This document shows, in pieces, positions 43,354 through 54,915 of a stretch of DNA of 64,000 nt (within the stretch, counting starts at the first letter, position 1; every line of letters starts with the position of its first letter). This stretch comes from Chrysopogon serrulatus. Its lineage: Eukaryota > Streptophyta > Magnoliopsida > Poales > Poaceae. The stretch lies in NCBI GenBank assembly GCA_015844335.1, contig JADLZL010005845.1, positions 35,123 through 99,122 on the forward strand. Direction: 5' to 3'. The position numbers and the translations under genes were made by a program. The notes under the pieces are model-generated. The model worked only from the letters and a program-made list of their open reading frames with translations, was not told the origin of the DNA and ran no database searches.

Positions 43354-44742
43354 TGTTGACGGTCGTTAAGTACCAAATATAACCGTCAACTTTTGCATAA
43401 ATCGATATAAAATGAATTGCAAAGCATAGTTGTAGGTTTTGATTCTAACGAGTTCCACGAGTTTTGGTGTTCTCACTTGTTTTGCAGGTGTTTGCAGTTT
43501 TTCATCAAATAAAAGTATCACATATAAGAAATTATACTGCACCATTGCAACGGGCTCGTCGAGACGATCGAAACGGACATATCATTTGCCATATTTGAAG
43601 CCCGGAATCAAAAGATATCAACTCCAGATCGAAACATGTGCTATTGGGCCCTAAAAGGAGCAAGATGACACACAAACGAAGCTGGGCCCAAATGGATTTG
43701 GGCCCAGGCCGGCCGGCATGGGCCAAAGGGCCGGCCGGCACCCCCCGGAGCCCGCTCACGTCCGTCTTCTGGAAGCTTCTTCCACCGCCTCTTCGGATGC
43801 ATCTCCACCGTACCTTAAGTTGGTTTGATCTAACGATCGTCGTTTCTCCCACCAGGCTATAAATACAGGGCCAGAGCCCCCATCCTGAAACCCTAATTCA
43901 TTTGTAATCTCTGAGAAGGGTCCCTCGAATGGATCAACCTCTCTAGGATTTAGACTTATAGATAATAGTGAGATGGAGAGTGGGGGAAGAGTTCGGAGGA
44001 GGTGCCGGTCTGTCGGTGCTCCCTCTACAGCTTGTACTTCAGCGGATTCAAGTTCTTCATGAGTTTGTCTTTGAGATTTCTCTGGTAATCATCTTTTGAT
44101 CTAAGTTTACTTTGTTTATATTGTTCATCTAGTTTGCGACTCTTCAGAGTACCTTATTCCTGTTCTAGACGGAGTAGGGTATTAATCATAGTGTAGGCGT
44201 GGTGCTTAGGCTAGGGTTAATCGTGAATGCCCCCTAATCTTCCGGATCGGTGGTAGATCGTAGATGTGACAGACCTATTGAGTCCTCTGTAGTCCACCTC
44301 TCGTTGATAGGTTTGGTAGGACGCGGTTATCAGAGTAGGGCGAGGTTTCTGTACTCAATCTGCTCTGAATAATATCCTGAAGTTGAATAGTAGAAGACAT
44401 AGTTTACCTAAAGTTAGAAGAAGAGAATCATAGTTATCCTCTCTACACTCCTATTATCATCAACATAGATTCCTATTATCATCAACATAGATTGCTATTA
44501 TCATCAATATAGATCACTATTATCAACCACATTAGACCTTAGCTTAGTGTCTACCTTAGTATAATCTTTATCTTTCTATTTTTATCTTTAGCCACCTCTA
44601 GTTGAGTTAGACCGTAGTTAATCACACACGTTTCCTTGTGGATACGATATTTAAAACTTCCGGGTAAAGTGCTACAACGGTATTATATCTGTACGCTTGC
44701 GGATAGTTATATTTTCTTGTGTGCATTTAATTAATACCAACA
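43354..44742 (+). repeat. 5' LTR
   Basis: 1389 bp. A TATA box TATAAATA lies at 43858-43865. A GC palindromic stretch (GGCCGGCCGGCA twice) lies near 43710-43740. An imperfect ~23-bp tandem repeat (CTATTATCATCAACATAGAT, about four units) lies at 44450-44530. Confidence 0.95.
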
Positions 44743-44750
44743 AGCATTTT

Positions 44751-44768
44751 TAGCGCCGTTGCCGGGGA
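44751..44768 (+). other. Primer binding site, tRNA-Asp type
   Basis: TAGCGCCGTTGCCGGGGA matches the complement of the plant tRNA-Asp 3' end (TGGCGCCGTTGCCGGGGA) at 17 of 18 positions. It lies eight bases inside the LTR. This primer is known from Athila/Tat-type Ty3 elements. Confidence 0.8.
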
Positions 44769-44912
44769 AACGGTTGCTGATTGAACTACGAACCTAGCTT
44801 AGCTTTTTATCTTTTCTTTTTCTTTTATCCTTTACCCTTTTACCTTTTATCTTTCTTTTTTTCACTTTTCATCTTTTTTTTCTTTCCTTTTGTTTTACCT
44901 TTTTGGTTTAGC

Positions 44913-46250
44913 ATGGGTGACATTCCTATCAATCAATATGCTAAACTCACGAGCGCAAGCTTTAGACCACCTGAATCTTCGGAGCCTATCTTAGCATCTA
45001 GTTATGAGTTGCGTCCGTCTTGGATAGATTTGATTCAGAAATAATCCTTCTCGGGAGAAGGTGATGAAAATCCCTACTCACACCTACGAGAGTTCTTATT
45101 GACATGTGCCTGTTTTCGTATTGACGGCATGTCTGATAAGACTTTACAATGGAAGCTTTTTCCGTTCTCTTTGACTGGAAAAGCTAAACATTGGTACAAC
45201 CAAACCGTAGGAAGAGTGCAAGGAGATTAGGAAGTGCTATGCTTTAATTTTCTCTCTAAATTCTTTCCCATCTCTAGAATAGCTAGCCTTCGAGGAGAGG
45301 TTCTGACTTTTAGGCAATTAGAAAGAGAATCTCTCGAAGCATCATGAGAACGCATTAATGATCTCCTTACTATTGGGCCAGACCTTTCCATTCCAGACTC
45401 AGTGCTTATTCATCATTTTTACTTAGGTCTTAGTAAGGATTGTAAGAAATCCCTTGATATATGTTCTAGAGGAGCTTTCCTTAATTTGTCTGCTAGTGAA
45501 GCACGGTCTATACTTGATAAAATTAGTGGAAGGACTCCCTGCCCTAGCATTCATAATGAACTCTCCGAGAAAGAGAAGGAATCATCTCCCGACCAAAAAG
45601 AGGAAGTTTTGATAGCTAACACACATATTGTTCAATCCCAAAATTTAGCTATCAGTCCCAAACCATCAATACTTTAAAATCCTACAAGGGAAGAAGAAAT
45701 TCAACCCTTAGAAATCTCTTTTATTAAGGATGATCTTTATGATATTGGGAAAAGTCTAGACTTCCAATCCTATAAGAGACCTTCTAGTGAATATAATTCA
45801 AATTCTTTTCAAAAGAAACCTCTTAGGGAGCATCCTTATTGGGAAACATCCAAGGATGGTATGACTAGCGATGCTATAGAAGGAGAGCCAAACTATTTTG
45901 AAGACAATCTTATCTTTTCTCCTTCTATGCCTACGTTAGATATCTCATTTCCCTTTGACCTCGAAGAGTCCCCTGACACTCGAGATCCACTAAGACACCT
46001 AGAGCATATGAATCATGAAGGACTCGAGAATAACCAAAAAGTGCCACTAAAAACGCAAGAGTGTGTAGAATGGATGGACAAGAAAGAACCCTTAATAATA
46101 GTATCTAGGCCCGACCTAACCCATCAAAGTTTAGAGGAGACCTTTGATGAGACTCACCTTACATATACCAATCTATGGGAAGTCTTGGAAATAAAATATC
46201 AAATGAATGTCATAGGCATGAATTACAGGAGAAAATATTTTTGTCTATAG
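44913..46250 (+). pseudogene. Gag-like frame with several in-frame stops
   Basis: One reading frame from MGDIPINQYAKL holds a retrotransposon gag core (YSHLREFLLTC, WKLFPFSLTGKAKHWYN, SLRGEVLTFRQLERESL, HHFYLGLS). It is broken by stops near 45042, 45228, 45345 and 45677, three of them explainable as C-to-T or G-to-A changes. After the gag core come a charged linker and a DLEESPDTRDPLRHLEHMN region of unknown role. A frame change near 46195 leads into YIETPLELKEGDN, to 46507. There is no zinc knuckle and no protease. Confidence 0.75.
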
Positions 46251-46509
46251 ACACTTATATAGAAACACCCTTGGAGCTTAAAGAGGGAGATAACATTAAT
46301 GAGCATAGAAGCTACTTCATAGACATCTCCTCGAATCCATGCTCATATAAGAAATCTTCAGGATTACTTGGTCTCTCTAATATTGCCACACATGAGATTT
46401 TCAACCCCCTCATTCTACCTATTTATAAAATCATTAAAAAGATGGTTGTAGACGCATATGTTTATCATAAATATAGTAGATCTCGTTGTAATCTTGAGAT
46501 AACATGAGT

Positions 46510-49500
46510 TTGCACCTTTTGCTGTAATGCCCTTGTGAATTAAGCATGGAGTCATAATTATCAAAATATTTCTTCGGGTATTTTTGTCACTAACCATTCC
46601 AGGCTTGAAGTAAAAGAATGAAGGATGATAGCACCAGGTATGACCAATCATCATGCAACATTGAATTATATCCATCTAAACTTAACTTTGCTTTTGCAAA
46701 ATTTAAGCTTGGAAGAATAGGCTTATTTAAAAAATCTTAAATCATGTTGCTCATATTGGTTGTCACTACCTTTTTAATTCCTGTCCAAAATATTGCATAA
46801 TAATCATGTTCTTTCATCTCTATCTTAATAAAATCTCTATAAGTGCTTTCATGTCACTTTTGTCTGCTATAGTAAGTTTTAGTTTGGAAGTACTCCATGG
46901 ATACTTTTATAGGCTTTTTAAATTGAGCGTGGTGCTTAGGTTAAAATGCCTTCTTTAACTAAACTAGACATGAAGTTTAGTTTGGTTATTGAACTAGAAA
47001 TTATTGTAGTGGAAATTGGATATTTTGTTGGACTAACCCTGCAAAGCAAATTTTCAAAATTAATATGGGTAAGTCAAGAGATGTATTCGGATAGGAGATG
47101 AAGCAAGACATATAATAAACTTCAATAACTTTCTAGAGAAGACACAGCTCATTCATCATAGATGGAAGAACTGTAAGCATCAATGATTCATTCACTTTGT
47201 CTTCTTCTGCAAGTTACTTCTTGCCTTGAACCATGCCTGTATAGAACATGATCTATGCTAAAATAATCTCAACACTATTTTTTCATTAGCATAGACAAAA
47301 CACGATAACATTTTGGATCAAAATCCTATACTCCTTCGGGTATGTGTTGTCCACTAATCTATTGCTTGAGACATAAGAATAAATGAAGTGAAAAGAGTGA
47401 GAAGATCAAAGAAGCAAAAAGATGGCAAAAGATAAGAAAGAAGGAGTATAATGGAGGAGATAAGATGCCCATGAACAACTCAAGATCTGAGAAAAGAAAG
47501 GACCACTGCAAGATATTTATCCTTCGTCACTTAGAGTCATACTTCAAGAATGAAGGTAAACACCCTATGGTAACTGGTCAGTATTCTCCTCCTGATCTTG
47601 ATATATACATAAATAAAGTTACAAACAAGTTAGAGTTACACTTTAATTGATTAACCTAATTAACTTAACATGATTTGTTCTTTAAGATTATTTATGGCAT
47701 CATTCTCTTAATCTCCTAGTCTTAACCAAATGAGCTAAAACATTACAATTTATCTTTGGAAGATGATAGTTATAATTATATAGAGATAGATAATCCTTAT
47801 ATTGGTTGAACAATTTAAATCTTTTCTGCCATATGAATTTGAATGTAATATGCTAAAACTTCTGATGTTACAACTTATCTTATAAGTAAATAAATAGCAA
47901 CACCAACTTTATCTTGTTGAATATGCCTAAGGTTAGAGAAGAATAAATAAAGAAATAGATTTGGTTCTATTGGTGTTTTTCCACCAAATGAGCCCATGCA
48001 CTTGATCTCTACCTTGGTTTGCAAGCAGGATACACTTCAAAATGTGAAAGGAATATTCTGCAACACTCCACAAGTGAAAGTTCTGAACCCACGAACATGC
48101 ACATGAGCAAGATGCTGCTAGATCCCACCATTAATGCTCGCTTCAACCCACTTGGCCAAGCAACGAACGAAGTGACACCACTATCGAATCATCATCACAA
48201 GAGGTGCAACCATCATTGTCTCCATCTCCAAGACCGACAGATGCACTCAATAAGAGAACAAGAGTGGAGAAGACACAAGCCTAATTCGGAGGACTTAAAA
48301 ATCCGAACCTTCGCCGAAAGCTAACATCGGTAGTTATCCATATTTACTTTCTTGTATTGCATATTTCGCTTTAGCATATTTACTTTTCTGCATTAGTATT
48401 GAATAGAAAATAACAAAAATAATTAGTTATTCATTAGGTTGCATTAATGCATCTTAAAAATTAAAGCCCCATGTGAACCTTTGCAAAGTGTAATAGTTGT
48501 AGAAGTGTTTACTTGTGGTGGCCTAAAAATAAAAAAATATATAGCATTTAAAATTGTCTTTGCATTATAAAATAGAAAATCCTAAAAAATGAAACAAGAA
48601 TCCTGCTAAAAAACTGAAAGTCTATATTATCTCATAAGAATAATCGATTACTCGTTTGGCTGACCGCTAACCCCTTGTCATAATTCGAGCCTCGAGTTTT
48701 GGTTTTCTTGTCGGAGTACATATTTTGCAGGATAATAATATGACTAAGGAGTGAGCCCAATCAGTGGACTACTACTAGTAAGCTTACTCTAAAGGTCATT
48801 GAGCAATCACCACAGCAAACATATTAGATAACTATACCTATGCGATTATTGAGTCTGTCTTATAGTCATAAAATACTAAAAAATATATGGGCACATGAAG
48901 GTCCATGTCCGTAGAGCCTTTTGTGAGTCCATTAGTTAAAATAAAAGAAATATATTAAACCTAAATAAAGATACTTTATTAAGGTGTGATCATAGAGAGT
49001 GTTCTTAATAAGTTTTGTCTAGATTGTTAGGAGTAAAATAAAAACTAGAGAACAATATAATTTTGAATTGGAGATGATGAATAGTTGCTCTGTTGTAATT
49101 TCTTTCAGGTGCCTAGTTTTCAACCTTAAATACTCCCGAGTTTTAGATATGACTGCTTTGATATAAGAATTTACTCTGAACCTAAACTTGTGGAGACATG
49201 CTTGATCCGAGTCTAGGTGATTGAGGGATATGATATAAGGAAGTTGAGCTGCTATTTATCTTATTCCTAGCGATACTAAGTTCTGGAGATTTATCTTTTA
49301 AAAACTCAAAACCTTACATGATAAGCTCTTGTATGAAAAAGTTTGAATTCCTACCAAAGCCATATATGACATACATTTAGAATAGGAAGCCTTTGCTTAT
49401 TTATGCTGCTTGTTTTGCATTGAGTTTAGTCAACCTTTGTTGAATACCTTATGAGAGCCTTGTCATGCTTTTTTTAAAATCAAGATCACACACACACACA

Positions 49501-50503
49501 CACTCCATTTACATATGCATTATTCCTACACTGGGAGTAAGCGCAATCATTTTCTATTTTTATCTAGATCCACTTTGAAAATATTTTCTCCTACACTGGG
49601 AGTGAATACCCAAAAATAAACCCCATAGGATAAACCCCTGTTTAAATGCTCAAAGTTCTTCATTGTTATTTCTCTAAATTATTATTCAAAGAATGCATAT
49701 GGCTATGTAAAAGCAAGAGTTTTTTTTAAAAAGAGAGAAGGGAGTAAAAGATGGACAAGTGTTCTAGCTATTAAAACAATGGGTACTTTGCCCGCCTCCC
49801 TGAAAAAAAAAGAGAGAAGAAAAAAATAAAGAGAAAAAAAGAAAAGAATAAAGATAGCCCATGTTTTCCTATGAATATTTTAAAGTTCCTAGAAGAGAGA
49901 TTTATTTTCCAAGAGCAAAAGTAGAAATAGGATTAGCCACTATATATATACACCTATCCACCATATTCCATACACATGCACATCTTGGTTTGATTGTATG
50001 ACTTGACTCTCTTTGGATTCATTGTTTGACTTTACAAAATATGCATTGCAAGTAGGCTCATCCTTGTTTGTGCCACTCCTATGAGCTCCACTATAATCCT
50101 TAGTTGTAGGAGGGCATAACATTATAATGCCTCAGTGAGATCCATAAATACTATATATCAAGAGACTTGAGGATGTCATGCAGTTAAGCTCTGAGTTTTA
50201 TTTTGAAAACTTGCAAAAAAAACTCTGGAATATTGGTTGAGTGAAGAATTTGAGACATAGTGGTTGACTTTATTATTCTATCCTTCAATGGCTCAAGACC
50301 CATGTGAAAGTTGAAAAGCCCCATGGTCACAGGTAATATGGGTAAGTTTGAAAGTTAGAGCACTTTTGTCTAATCCGGAGAAGAATTTCTGTTTGAAAGC
50401 ATGTGTACCTTTGAGGAGTGAAAGCATTGTAGCAACTCCTGATCCAAGTTTATTAGTAATTAGGCTTTGCTCAGGGACTGGCAAAGGGTAAGCTTGGGGG
50501 TGT
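46510..50503 (+). other. Non-coding interior of the LTR element
   Basis: AT-rich. A (CA)n run lies at 49486-49502, and a near-repeat CTACACTGGGAGT occurs twice near 49530 and 49590. Short open frames (for example 47465-47650, MPMNNSRSEKRKD) have no recognised motif. The stretch ends with the purine-rich tract GGGTAAGCTTGGGGGTG before the 3' LTR. Confidence 0.6.
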
Positions 50504-51893
50504 TGTTGACGATCGTTAAGTACCAAATATAACCGTCAACTTTTGCATAAATCGATATAAAATGAATTGCAAAGCATAGTTGTAGGTTTTGATTCTAACG
50601 AGTTCCACGAGTTTTGGTGTTCTCACTTATTTTATAGGTGTTTGCAGTTTTTCATCAAATAAAGTATCTCATATAAGGAATTATACTGTACCATTGCGAC
50701 GGGCTCGTCGAGATGATCGAAACGGACATATCATTTGCCATATTTGAAGCCTAGAATCAAAAGATATCAACTCCAGATCGAAACATGTGCTATTGGGCCC
50801 TAAAAGGAGCAAGATGACACACAAACGAAGCTGGGCCCAAATGGATTTGGGTCCAGGCCGGCCGGCATGGGCCAAAGGGCCGGCCGGCACCCCGGAGCCC
50901 GCTAATGTTCGTCTTCGGAAGCTTCTTCCACCGCCTCTTGGGATGCATCTCCACCGTACCTTAAGTTGGTTTGATCCAACGATCGTCGTTTTCTCCCAGG
51001 GCTATAAATCTGGGGCCGAGCCCCCATCCCCGAAACCCTAATTCATTTGTAATCTCCGAGAGGGGTCCCTCGAATGGATCAACCTCTCTAGGATTTAGAC
51101 TTATAGATAATAGTGAGATGGAGAGTGGGGGAAGAGTTCGGAGGAGGTGCTTAGGCTGTCGGTGCTCCCCTACGGCTTGTACTTCAAATGATTCAAGTTC
51201 TTCATGAGTTTGTCTTCGAGATTTCTCTCGGTAATCATCTTTTGATCTAAGTTTACTTTGTTTATATTGTTCATCCGGTTTGCGACTCTTCGGAGTACCT
51301 TATTCCTGTTCTAGACGGAGTAGGGTATTAATCATAGTGTAGGCGTGGTGCTTAGGCTAGGGTTAATCATGAATGCCCTCTAATCTTCCAGATCGGTGGT
51401 AGATCGTAGGTGTGACAGACCTATTGAGTCCTCTATAGTCCACCTCCCGTTGATAGGTTTGGTAGGGACGCGGTTATCGAGGAGTAGGGCGAGGTTTTAC
51501 GTACTCAATGCTGCTCCGAATAATGTCCCAAAGTTGAATAGTAGAAGACATAGTTTACCTAAAGTTAGAAGAAGAGAATCATAGTTATCCTCTCTACACT
51601 CCTATTATCATCAACATAGATTCCTATTATCATCAACATAGATTGCTATTATCATCAATATAGATCGCTATTATCAACCACAATAAACCTTAGCTTAGTG
51701 TCTACCTTAGTTTAATCTTTATCTTTCTACTTTTATCTTTAGCCACCTCTAGTTGAGTTAGACCGTAGTTAATCACACACGTTTCCTTGTGGATACGATA
51801 TTTAAAACCTCTGGGTAAAGTGCTACAACGGTATTATATCTGTAAACTTGCGGATAGTTATATTTTCTTATGTGCATTTAATTAATACCAACA
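50504..51893 (+). repeat. 3' LTR
   Basis: 1390 bp, colinear with the 5' LTR. TATA-like TATAAAT at 51003-51009. The internal CTATTATCATCAACATAGAT repeat lies at about 51600-51675. Confidence 0.95.
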
Positions 51894-51929
51894 CACACCT
51901 AGTGTCCTTTACTGGATCTATGCCTGCAG

Positions 51930-52801
51930 TTCAGTGTGCTTCACCTGAGATAACCTCCATTGCTCCTGCTACTGGCGTAGAGGTTGACAGGGATAATGGC
52001 CACCATGTGTTCGCTGAAATGCCGTCAAGGTAATATATGGTACAAGTTCTGAATTATCGTGGATTTTTTTGGGTGAATTTAATCTGAATTTCACTGTTTC
52101 GTTCCACTTGGTCTAAGTTACAGTGACAGCTGGGTAGCTCTCAAAGTTTTCTTAATGATTAACCAAATCTTGCACTGTTGTCATTTAGCATATGAGTCAC
52201 CTGGGTTGTGCGTTGCCGGTTGATTAGCATTGGCATAGAACGGCAACGACTCCGGGCCGCTGCATTGTCGGCCCGCCGCCCTAACTGATTTCTTTGCAAA
52301 ATTGGTCTTCATTGAATCCAAGAGCGAGTTTTTCTTTTGGCCAATTGCATGTGATGTGTTTCACAGAATGCCCACAACTTGGCGAGGGGACAAAGGCGAG
52401 GATGCCACACATTTTCTCTTCCCCGTATGTACTCCGATTTTGTGCCTTGGAATATACCTGCGCTAAATGTCAAAGAGAGAAAATATATAGATTCTCGAGT
52501 TGTTTGTAGAATCATCTTCTTGCTTTAGCTATATATTAATTAGTGGGTCCTTTTTTACCATGTCGCCGCATGATTTCTTTAGTTTGACTGGTGCAATTCC
52601 ATCTTGGTAGCATCATTGCTCCCTTATGTTAGCACATCCATAAAGGATATGATGATTGTATCCCTTCACATGTGCATTTCATAGCTTCATGTGTTTGTTC
52701 CTATGTTCAGGTCCAGGAGGATCTTGGTTGCCCTCTCCTACGAAGCCATTGCTTCCTGTTGCTCTCTTGTTTTTAGACGTGTGGATCATGTGCAGACCTG
52801 A
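51930..52801 (+). CDS. Possible two-exon 3' end of an unknown gene
   Basis: Candidate exons 51930-52029 (acceptor GCCTGCAG, donor AAG/GTAATA) and 52711-52801 (acceptor TGTTCAG). They join in frame to give CASPEITSIAPATGVEVD, NGHHVFAEMPSR, SRRILVALSYEAIAS and a TGA stop. The splice sites are good, but the peptide matches no family I know. The 5' part, if real, would lie left of the LTR element. This could equally be chance. Confidence 0.25.
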
Positions 52802-53200
52802 TAGTGCAATGATGGCTAATTGTTTTGTTCTCCATGTTATTTCTCGAGGTTTTGGGGCTGTGGAATGATGAACTTTTTTACACTGAGACATTGGAATTGT
52901 GTAATGATGCTTAGTTGTCCCATTCATTTTTCCATGACTTTTGCTATTTTCATTATTTTTTCTGATGACAATATCATTACATCATACCGAGGTTTTTCCA
53001 TTAATTTTTCTATTTCTATTATTTTCCGACAAAGTATCATTACATCATACCGATTCGCTTTTGCATGTGTTGCTTCGTTTTCGTTGATCATCACATTTTT
53101 TGCATTCCTTAATGAGCATAGGTCCACTATCACTGACGTCTTCACATAATTTGTTGGTTCTTTTACTGACCACACCCCATTGCCAATGATGTATTTACTC
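52788..53200. repeat. Diverged direct repeat, copy 1 (with 54600-54915)
   Basis: Shared blocks in order include CATGTTAT-T-GAGGTTTTGG, ATTGTG-AATGAT, TTTTGCATGTGTT and CACATA-TTGTTGGTT. Copy 1 also has an internal duplication: ATCATTACATCATACCGA occurs twice, near 52974 and 53036. Confidence 0.65.
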
Positions 53201-54599
53201 CTATCCATCTCTGTCCACTTCCATGCAACTCCATGATCTTTGTCGGGAGGCTGCGGCTCATCACACAGGCATCTTCCATGGAGATGATGAGTAAAGCCAA
53301 AGACAAGTTTCAAAGAAAGCTGTAGAAGGTTATATCCATTCTTGGTGATGCGAGAGAAAAGAGCTTTATATAATGAGGCTGGCATCACCGATGCTGATAT
53401 GCACACCTCATTTATAGCACTTCAGTTCTTCCTTTCAGATTCATGCAATATTTTTTATAAAACTCACTTTCCATCTTAGGCAATCGGTGGGAGCAAAATT
53501 TGCAGACAATCTTCGTGAGTACTTGAATAATGTTCAAAGAACGTAGGTTGCTTCTACGTATCCATTGCAGCCCAATTTGTCTATTAATTTGCTGGGGATA
53601 TTCTTTTTAGGTAAATGCAGTAGGGAGAACCCTCTTTGTGGCATATTACTACCTCCGCGGATCTGTCTCTAAAAAGAATGTCATTCTACCTCCGGTTTAG
53701 GTGTGCCAAAATGACATTATTTTTAGTAGAGTAGGTATTATATTGTTATATATAAAAGTAATCAGTTTATTTCATTTTTTTTTTTCTAGGTCACCGAGGT
53801 CTTTGTTGAAGAATTTGATGTTAGATGCGGAGGATCAAACTCGAGAAAGAGGGTTTCAAGGAACGCTACAAAAATATAAGAGCAACATGAGCAGGTGATC
53901 CCTTTGAATTTTAATTTCCTCTTACTTTTTATCAAGCCTTTATCCCGGAAATTGTAAGTTGTTCCAACAGGCTTGCTTTAATTTCTATATTCACATTATT
54001 CCCTTGTGTCCGGGATTTTTTGGTCAATGATTTGCTCACAACCAAAGCTTGATTCCCACTTTGCTTCAAGGATATAATTGATGAGGCAATTCTTTGAAGG
54101 TAAACACATGGTTGCGATTATTGTTGTTGTTTGAAAAGATTCCACTCTATTTCATTAATACAGTAGTGCCACATAGGTGCCCCGATTACGCAAGTTTAGT
54201 TATCTATTGAATACATTTCACCGAACTATCTGTTTCTCAAAGCACTTGCCATTCCTTTCAATACCAGGTGAGCTCAAGTCAACCAAGCCATATGGTTTCT
54301 TTTACGTGTGGTTGGTGATGCCAAAATTATTGTGATCTATTTTTCTGCCACTTCTTTTGACCTTACAAGTTTTGGCGGGCACCCTGTATAGTCACTCATA
54401 GATAATAGAATGTATGCCTACAGTCTTTCCCAATTCAAGTTCTGATTTACAGATTATTTATACCATTTTTCCCATACCATAGTGTCTCTAATTGGCTCCG
54501 GGTAGAAAGGACCAGTACAACCATGTGTGGGTACTTTTTCTGGGGAGCTTTGCTACACAAAAAAAATGTTTGCACGGCACGTGTTCAAAATACCGAGAC
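53201..54599. other. Non-coding stretch with weak exon-like pieces
   Basis: A piece near 53490-53560 (VGAKFADNLREYLNNVQ) and one near 53790-53895 (after a TTTTCTAG acceptor-like site) look slightly coding, but I cannot assemble a gene from them. Otherwise AT-rich. Confidence 0.3.
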
Positions 54600-54915
54600 A
54601 ATGGGTCAATGTGCAGATCAACTGTTTCATTCTTCATGTTATCTACTGAGGTTTTGGGATTGTGTAATCATGATGAAGTATTTTTTTAGAGACACAATGG
54701 AATTGTGCGATGATGATTAATTATTTCATTTTTTCCATGATCCTTTCTATTTGCATTAGTTCTATGATGGCAACGTTGTTATATCTTATCAATGTTCTTT
54801 TGCATGTGTTTTGTTTTTTATTACTGAGCATAAGCCCCTTGCCAAAGATGTCTTTACTTCACATAGCTTGTTGGTTGTTCTGTCACTAAGAACAACCCAT
54901 TATCAATCATGTATT
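54600..54915. repeat. Diverged direct repeat, copy 2 (with 52788-53200)
   Basis: Same order of blocks as copy 1, about 1.8 kb downstream, without the internal duplication. No coding content. Confidence 0.65.

Larger units (their letters stand above)
43354..51893 (+). mobile_element. Complete non-autonomous LTR retrotransposon, 8.5 kb
   Basis: LTRs at 43354-44742 and 50504-51893 both begin TGTTGAC and end ACCAACA. They are flanked by CACAC (43349-43353 and 51894-51898), a 5-bp target duplication. A primer site lies just inside the 5' LTR and a purine-rich tract precedes the 3' LTR. The interior has one decayed gag-like frame (44913-46250) and then about 4 kb of AT-rich sequence without protease, integrase, reverse transcriptase or RNase H motifs. 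In the first ~290 bp I count about 13 LTR differences, mostly C/T transitions, so the insertion is not very recent. Confidence 0.95.

Noticed and set aside
49486..49502. (CA)n run as a possible regulatory or recombination signal
   Set aside because: Ordinary short microsatellite inside the non-coding interior of the LTR element.
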